Assembly: GCF_016745255.1 (NCBI RefSeq)
Contig: NZ_JADOEQ010000022.1
Coordinates: 1-57,521 of the forward strand
Direction of reading: 5' to 3'
DNA length: 57,521 nucleotides
Source of the DNA: Enterococcus sp. BWR-S5
GTDB lineage: Bacteria; Bacillota; Bacilli; Lactobacillales; Enterococcaceae
Shown: piece after piece, positions 52,262 through 57,521 of the stretch
Layout: every line of letters starts with the position of its first letter
Position numbering within the stretch: the first letter of the stretch is position 1
The notes under the pieces: generated by a model
Told to the model about the DNA's origin: nothing
Databases searched by the model: none
The model's input: the letters and a program-made list of their open reading frames with translations, nothing else
Position numbers and translations under genes: made by a program

Positions 52262-52957
52262 ATGTTTCATCTTAATTGTATTTCAGTTGTTGCCGATTCA
52301 TTATTGGAAAGTTATACAGATAGATTCGTTCAGTCAAATTACTGTATAAACACAAGTAGTTCGTATCAAATAGCTGAGAAAGCAGAAACGTTCGATGGCA
52401 TCCTAATTTTTGAAGAAGATTTAAATAATATTGGTGAGGTCTGCAAATACATCATTGACGTAAAAAAAGAGTCCAAGGCATTTATCTGGATTATTGTTCC
52501 TGAACAAATCCATTCAGCAAAACTAATTTACTTGCAAATGGGAGTAGATGCTGTTTTTACACGTGAATCAGAAATAGAAGAGAATATCTTAACAATGTCT
52601 AATGCGTTGAAGCGGTATAAAGAGTTTAGCAAACAGAGAAATGTTGATCGACCAGTGCTCGATGAAAACCGACCATTGAAATTGAATTCTATGAACTTGA
52701 GTGCTGTTATTGATGGTACATTGGAGATTCCGTTGACCAGAATAGAATACAAGATAATGGAATTGCTGCTTAAGAATCCGAATATAGCAATCTCTTATCA
52801 AGATATTTATAAGGAAATCTGGACGGATGAGTCTGAGCATAGCAAATTCCGTGTTTCAAACGTAATTTTTCATTTAAGAAAGAAGCTTGAAGAAGATTCA
52901 CTTGAGCCGAGATTTATAAAAACCATCCGCTCAAAGGGATATCTAATCAATGTATAA
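52262..52957 (+). CDS. OmpR-like winged-helix regulator with degenerate receiver
   Basis: A 231-aa protein. The C-terminal ~100 residues are an OmpR/PhoB winged helix (LTRIEYKIMELLLKNPNIA, then FRVSNVIFHLRKKLEED and IKTIRSKGYLINV). The N-terminal ~120 residues keep the strand-helix rhythm of a receiver (FDGILIFEEDLNN, AFIWIIVPEQIH, LQMGVDAVFT) but lack the acidic pair, the phosphorylated Asp and the usual Lys, so it is a pseudo-receiver. There is no kinase gene nearby. It is the first gene after the candidate invertible segment and is paralogous to the next gene. Control of the WxL cluster is inferred. Confidence 0.8.
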   Translation: MFHLNCISVVADSLLESYTDRFVQSNYCINTSSSYQIAEKAETFDGILIFEEDLNNIGEVCKYIIDVKKESKAFIWIIVPEQIHSAKLIYLQMGVDAVFTRESEIEENILTMSNALKRYKEFSKQRNVDRPVLDENRPLKLNSMNLSAVIDGTLEIPLTRIEYKIMELLLKNPNIAISYQDIYKEIWTDESEHSKFRVSNVIFHLRKKLEEDSLEPRFIKTIRSKGYLINV

Positions 52958-53024
52958 GACGAGTAAATAGAACGAAGCAAAAAGCGATGCTCTAATAGGC
53001 GTTCGGAAAAGGGGTGTTTTAGAA

Positions 53025-53738
53025 GTGGAGACAATAGGGATTGTAAACATAACAGGAGAATTGAGCGAAGAATACATAAGATTACTGAAGCAGGAAGATT
53101 ATCAGGTCGTCCCCATCGAACCGGAGGCGAATATGAACGCTGTTTCAAAGAAGATTGATGGAGTAATTATCTTTGATGAAGAACAAAAAAACGTTGGGGA
53201 AACGTGTAATTTAATTCTGAAAATCAAAAATGCTTCTATTCCATTTGTTTGGACCTTTTCAAAAGAAATTCCGGAGGTCAACCGTTTAGTCTACTTACAG
53301 CTTGGGGCTGTAGGGAATTTTCATAAGGACTGTGAACCGGAAGAGCTGCGGCTCATTATTAGAAATACAATGATGAGTCGACAGCAGTTGAACAATACAG
53401 ACAAGCAAATGGAGACTGCAAATAAGAGGAAAGCGGATGTTGAATTGCTAAATGATAACCGTAGTGTGGTAATTGGTGGAGACAGAGAAATAGGCTTGAC
53501 CAAACTTGAATATCAGCTGCTGGAGCTATTGTTTGCTCGTGATGGTAAGGCTGTCACTTACGAAGAAATTCATGAGGACGTATGGGGAAAGAAACAGACA
53601 TTCTCCAGAGCCAGAATCGCAAATTTGATGTTCCATCTGAGGCAGAAAATGGAAGTTGATCCATTGTATCCAAAGTATGTCAGAACTGTTCGTTCGAAAG
53701 GCTACATGCTTGATTTGTGGGGAACATCAGAACAATAA
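53025..53738 (+). CDS. OmpR-like winged-helix regulator with degenerate receiver, paralog
   Basis: A 237-aa paralog of the preceding protein. It has the same layout: pseudo-receiver (DGVIIFDEEQKNVGETCNLIL, then FVWTFSKE and LQLGAVGNFH), a polar linker rich in Asn/Lys, and a winged helix (LTKLEYQLLELLFARDGKA, then RIANLMFHLRQKMEVD and VRTVRSKGYMLD). The start is GTG behind AAAGGGGTG. It lies 67 bp after its paralog and 162 bp before the WxL adhesin gene. The duplication may allow heterodimers. No phosphoacceptor Asp is seen at the expected place. Confidence 0.8.
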   Translation: METIGIVNITGELSEEYIRLLKQEDYQVVPIEPEANMNAVSKKIDGVIIFDEEQKNVGETCNLILKIKNASIPFVWTFSKEIPEVNRLVYLQLGAVGNFHKDCEPEELRLIIRNTMMSRQQLNNTDKQMETANKRKADVELLNDNRSVVIGGDREIGLTKLEYQLLELLFARDGKAVTYEEIHEDVWGKKQTFSRARIANLMFHLRQKMEVDPLYPKYVRTVRSKGYMLDLWGTSEQ

Positions 53739-53900
53739 TTGATATTTTTTCTACTATACTAATGTATTTCATTTCCTGAAATGGTCGGGATCAAAAACAC
53801 AATATGAAATCTAATGATCTTGCCCAATGAGGGAGGTTGAAATAAATCGTATCTCAGTCGCAAGACAGGATACATAAATATTGAGGGAAGGAGGAGAAAA

Positions 53901-56900
53901 ATGAAACTTAAAACGAAAAACAATGTGCTTGTAGTACTGTTTTTGATATTTGGCTTGGTAGTATCAGGCTTACTTCAAATGGGCACCCCTTTGAAAGCTG
54001 AGAGCAGTAGATATATGATTGAAGTTTCTGAAAATAACAAGGCAACTATCCGAATCAATCCGCAAGGAGATGAGGAGCTGAAATTGAAACTGACAAATCT
54101 GAAAGAAATTTCTGAAGAAGATGTAACCAGAGAACTTTCTGAAGATTTTGATGGAGATTTCACAGTTGAAAAAGATGGTGAGAATAGCTTTCTTCTGAAA
54201 ATTAAGGAAGGAAATAATCCACTGGTTTTTGCTTTAAATCTGTCTCAAAAGGATGCTGAAAAAAGCGGTGATGTTAAGCTGCTATCATCAACTGATAAGG
54301 TATTAGCTGAAAAATCAATATCCTTTTTTGAACCGGAATTAACAGAAATTCCTAATATGGAAACTGCCCAAATGTTAAACAGAAATAGTACAGATTATGT
54401 ACCGCCAACACAAGCAGAATTAGACGCGGCAAATGCTACGGCAAATGCTCGATTCAACTTCAACCCGGAAGCAAATGTCAAAACAGTTACTGATTGGGCT
54501 ACTTTTAAAGCTGCCTATGAAGACAACAGTGTAACGAAGATAATTATGGCTCAGAGTATCAGTAAACGAGCTACAGGAAATAACACTGCATTGTATTTGT
54601 CTGGAAGAAACAGTTCCATTGAAATAGATGGACAAGGTTTTGAATTGGATCTGTATAACGACACATTAGCTTTGACTGCAACTCCGGCGGCTGGAAAGGG
54701 AAATGGCTTTGTCCATGTTCATGATTTGACAGCTGTTCAGGGGCTTACTAGATCAGATGCTGATGGAGTTTTAGGCGGTTACCGTACATGGGGCTTTATT
54801 ATGGGGTATGTCACTTCTGGTACAGCATATGCTAGAAACTGGTATTTCCGAGTAGGAAATATTGATACTAGAAATGAGGAAAACTATAAGATAGCACGTT
54901 TAATTCGTGGAACTCGTGGAGAAATCACTACGTACGGAAAAATGAACCTCTATACAACATCAGAGAACTATTACGCAGGAAGCATCGTTGTAGAAGACAA
55001 AACTGAATGGTATGGAAATGTTACAGTGCGAGATTATTCACTAGTGTGGTATGAGTTGCCGGCAGAAGCTGGTGATACTGGAGAGAGCAAAGAGTTTACA
55101 GTAGGTAAAAACTGTTATCTGAGGTTCACGCAATCTCAAACCTCTGGAACAAGTTACCCAGCTATTTATCGTTATTATGATGCTATGACAATTGGAGAAA
55201 ATACAATTTTCAACGTTTCAATGCCTGGTAGCGCAATAAGGCTTCAGGAAAATGGCGCTTCATGTACGATAAAAGCAGGTGCTAAAGTCAATTTAACTAG
55301 TTTGCAAGAGTCCAATGCAATTGTTGCGTTTTCGGGTAATAATCAAACGTTTAGTGTTGAACCAGGTGCTTATTTCTTTGCAATTGGAAAATCTAACCGT
55401 GCAGTTATCGATATGTCAACGAACTTTTGGTCTGCTGCGGAAGAATCTCACACAGGTAACCAGTTTATCATGAAAGCTCCTAAAACTTACGATATTCGAA
55501 ACACAGGAACAAATAACAATAGTACTGCTTTGGATGTAGCCTTTACGAACAGAGCAGACAATACATTCATTATTGAGGATTCAGACATTGATCTTTGGAA
55601 AAAAGGATCGGCATTGATGGGTCCATCAGATGAAACGTATGCTTTGGTTGAAAAATTACAGGTTAACGGGACAGGAACCAATGAATCCGTTACTTCCACA
55701 GATACATCTGGGTTACAGAACTTCAAGCAAGCCAATTACAAGCGGATTGCCGGAATGAATTCTAATCCTGAGTTGAAATGGGTTCCTGTAACTGATGCTG
55801 ATTATTCATACAAAGCTAGAGTATTAATTGGTTATGTTGCAGATGAGCAATTTGACCCAGACGGAAATACCGTATTGATACCAGTATATGCATCTGAGAA
55901 TCAGGCTGAAGTAACATATGTTGACACTTTTGGAGATACACATGTTGTAAAAACTGATTCGGAAGGCTATGCAACTGTTAGTGATACTAGGTTCAATACG
56001 GCTGGTCAAACTATATCTGGTAGTGCGGTCAGAGGTCCCTGGACATCTGAGGCAGATGCTGTTACGACAGTCCTAGATGTTACACCTCCAGAACCGGCAG
56101 AATTGGTAGAAGGAAAAGTAACCAATGCGACGAAACAGCTGACTGCTGAAAATCTTGAACCAAATGCAAAAGTGTTCTTAACGATTACCAGCTCAACTTC
56201 AAATGCAGGGACACTTGTTCCAGCAGGGACAGTGGCAGCCGATGGAACATGGTCACATAACTTATCAAGCTATTTGAATGCAGGTGACAGTGTAACCATT
56301 TATTTGCAAGACAATGCAGGAGAAGCAACAGGAATACCAGATTTAGAATTCCCAATGGATCCAGTTGCACCATCAACAAACAGTGCTGACGGAAACATCA
56401 ACCCGTATCCATCAGATTTGAGTTATCGTGATGCAACATTTAAAAAGGCAACGAATTATATTGTTGAAGATGTGATTCCAGATAATCCGAAGCTGTCTAA
56501 GTATTCGGCATCCAGCGGTGGAGCTACAACCTCTATCGGTGATGAAGTAACGTATACACTGACAGCCAAGAATGACAAAGCAGATTCTGCCGATTGGACA
56601 GGTGTCGTATTGGAAGACGTGCTTGCCGCCGGGTTGGACTTTGATTCAACAGATCATGGCATCACCATTAAACAAATCGATGCTTCCGGTACGGAAACAA
56701 CTATACCGTTGGCAGCTGATACCTTCACCTACAATGAGACAACACGCTTGTTAAGTATCAAGCTAGGAGATGCTCCGGCGAAGTACAGCTATGTTGTGAC
56801 CTTCAAAGTGACGGTAGCCAGTGATGCAACGGTCGATCAGGATATCTTGAATCAGGCAACAGCCAAAGGCTATTCGCCTCAGGAATCCGCAAATCCGTTT

Positions 56901-57413
56901 GTGCCCGGACCGATTGCCGGACCATTCAAAGTCATTGATGTGCTTTCTAATGAAGTGGGACTACCGGGTGGTACCTTGTATGGTATCTTACAGCTGACTT
57001 CAGCGCCGGATGTCATTGACTTTAAGAAACATGCATTGACAGTAAATGATACGCGGATGGATAACCCTGAATTGAGTGCACCGCTGACAGTTTCTGACAG
57101 CCGCGGCAATCGTACGAGCTGGACTCTAACAGCCAAACTAACCAAAGTGATGGCGAATACAGAAGATGGCACGAAGATTCTAACAGATGCCATCAAGTTT
57201 AACGATGGAACGACGGAAGAATCACTCGCTCTTAATTCTGAACTCACAATCAAAACTCATACGCATGCAAGTGCAGGGGATTATGTTGTTAGTGATGACT
57301 GGAGCGCCAATGGCGCAGGTCTGAAGCTGGAAGTTCCTGCAGGTGGCGTACCGAAGCTTGGGAAATACCAGGCAGAGATTACCTGGATTCTAGGCGATAC
57401 GCCGACACCTTAA
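53901..57413 (+). CDS. Giant WxL-domain surface protein with pectate-lyase-like adhesive region
   Basis: A 1170-aa secreted protein. A Sec signal (about 1-33, ending PLKAES) and an N-terminal beta domain precede a parallel beta-helix/pectate-lyase-like adhesive region (about 200-560; NSSIEIDGQGFELDL start). An Ig-like TPPEPAELVEGKVTNATKQL-type module (about 730-800) and a DUF11/isopeptide-like module (about 880-1000; SIGDEVTYTLTAKN) follow. The C-terminal WxL domain (about 1010-1170) has SWTLTAKL and YQAEITWILGDTP. WxL domains bind peptidoglycan non-covalently, so this is a wall-attached adhesin candidate. The ribosome site is GGAAGGAGG. Confidence 0.9.
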   Translation: MKLKTKNNVLVVLFLIFGLVVSGLLQMGTPLKAESSRYMIEVSENNKATIRINPQGDEELKLKLTNLKEISEEDVTRELSEDFDGDFTVEKDGENSFLLKIKEGNNPLVFALNLSQKDAEKSGDVKLLSSTDKVLAEKSISFFEPELTEIPNMETAQMLNRNSTDYVPPTQAELDAANATANARFNFNPEANVKTVTDWATFKAAYEDNSVTKIIMAQSISKRATGNNTALYLSGRNSSIEIDGQGFELDLYNDTLALTATPAAGKGNGFVHVHDLTAVQGLTRSDADGVLGGYRTWGFIMGYVTSGTAYARNWYFRVGNIDTRNEENYKIARLIRGTRGEITTYGKMNLYTTSENYYAGSIVVEDKTEWYGNVTVRDYSLVWYELPAEAGDTGESKEFTVGKNCYLRFTQSQTSGTSYPAIYRYYDAMTIGENTIFNVSMPGSAIRLQENGASCTIKAGAKVNLTSLQESNAIVAFSGNNQTFSVEPGAYFFAIGKSNRAVIDMSTNFWSAAEESHTGNQFIMKAPKTYDIRNTGTNNNSTALDVAFTNRADNTFIIEDSDIDLWKKGSALMGPSDETYALVEKLQVNGTGTNESVTSTDTSGLQNFKQANYKRIAGMNSNPELKWVPVTDADYSYKARVLIGYVADEQFDPDGNTVLIPVYASENQAEVTYVDTFGDTHVVKTDSEGYATVSDTRFNTAGQTISGSAVRGPWTSEADAVTTVLDVTPPEPAELVEGKVTNATKQLTAENLEPNAKVFLTITSSTSNAGTLVPAGTVAADGTWSHNLSSYLNAGDSVTIYLQDNAGEATGIPDLEFPMDPVAPSTNSADGNINPYPSDLSYRDATFKKATNYIVEDVIPDNPKLSKYSASSGGATTSIGDEVTYTLTAKNDKADSADWTGVVLEDVLAAGLDFDSTDHGITIKQIDASGTETTIPLAADTFTYNETTRLLSIKLGDAPAKYSYVVTFKVTVASDATVDQDILNQATAKGYSPQESANPFVPGPIAGPFKVIDVLSNEVGLPGGTLYGILQLTSAPDVIDFKKHALTVNDTRMDNPELSAPLTVSDSRGNRTSWTLTAKLTKVMANTEDGTKILTDAIKFNDGTTEESLALNSELTIKTHTHASAGDYVVSDDWSANGAGLKLEVPAGGVPKLGKYQAEITWILGDTPTP

Positions 57414-57432
57414 CGAAAGAGAGGACACACAC

Positions 57433-57521
57433 ATGAAGCAATTTGTTACAACCGTTCTTCGCCTCTCTTTGGTGGCAGGACTTCTGCTGGGCTTTGCCAT
57501 GCCTGCTCACGGTGCTGAAAA
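57433..57521 (+). CDS. Secreted protein, probably WxL family (partial, runs off the window)
   Basis: Only 29 codons are visible. The N-terminus MKQFVTTVLRLSLVAGLLLG, then a short stretch ending AHGAE, is a typical Sec signal peptide with cleavage after AHG or AHGA. It begins 19 bp after the giant WxL gene behind GAGAGGA, so it is in the same operon. Small WxL proteins and DUF916 partners usually follow large WxL adhesins, which makes either likely. The 3' end is outside the window. Confidence 0.65.
   Translation, partial: MKQFVTTVLRLSLVAGLLLGFAMPAHGAE

Overview
The window looks like chromosome of a low-GC lactic acid bacterium, most likely an Enterococcus or a close relative. The indicators are WxL surface proteins, a tyrosine-decarboxylase type locus, Mga/PRD regulators, an LXG protein, many PTS operons, and a 160-bp palindromic intergenic repeat that resembles small enterococcal repeats. 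Genes are dense, and many strong intrinsic terminators give clear transcription units. No tRNA, rRNA, CRISPR array or IS element was seen.

Layout. 0.2-0.85 kb: Zur-type operator, zinc-free ribosomal protein S14 and a 40-aa basic protein. 0.9-1.8 kb (minus): R2K-type ATP-grasp ligase. 1.9-4.7 kb: LytTR regulator, DUF3021 membrane protein and a drug-type ABC-2 exporter. 4.8-5.2 kb: lipocalin-like protein. 5.4-10.8 kb: Mga-family regulator divergent from a TyrDC-like PLP decarboxylase and an APC antiporter. 11.6-12.6 kb: orphan LXG (type VII) protein. 12.8-14.8 kb: LysR regulator divergent from a split chromate transporter. 15.0-20.4 kb: GntR, class II aldolase, galactitol-type PTS and FGGY kinase. 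20.5-25.3 kb: GNAT, unknown protein, small lipoprotein, and a secreted phosphodiesterase with six Bsp-like repeats. 25.5-30.5 kb: FtsX-type ABC system followed by a two-component system. 30.7-31.8 kb: ribbon-helix-helix regulator with a second R2K ATP-grasp protein. 32.4-37.7 kb: LicT/RAT-controlled beta-glucoside operon ending in a phosphatase lipoprotein. 37.7-41.0 kb: lone cellobiose-type EIIC, DUF7916-like enzyme and GntR. 41.3-48.7 kb: PRD regulator and cellobiose-type EIIA/EIIB/EIIC coupled to M24 and M42 peptidases and a C-S lyase/aminotransferase. 48.8-50.3 kb (minus): second Mga-family regulator. 50.5-57.5 kb: a tyrosine recombinase between inverted repeats, then two OmpR-like regulators with degenerate receiver domains, a giant WxL adhesin and the start of another secreted protein.

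The most interesting structure is at 50,553-52,157. A tyrosine recombinase gene is enclosed by two 30-bp inverted copies (26/30 identical) of a site, each with recombinase core-site architecture (11-bp inverted arms around the identical centre CGCTA). This suggests an invertible switch, with a candidate outward-facing promoter, lying between an Mga-type regulator and a WxL surface-protein cluster. It would make that cluster, or the regulator, phase-variable. Other notable points are the PTS-peptidase-C-S lyase operon, a PTS EIIC lacking its own EIIA/EIIB, and repeated operators around the RHH/ATP-grasp pair.
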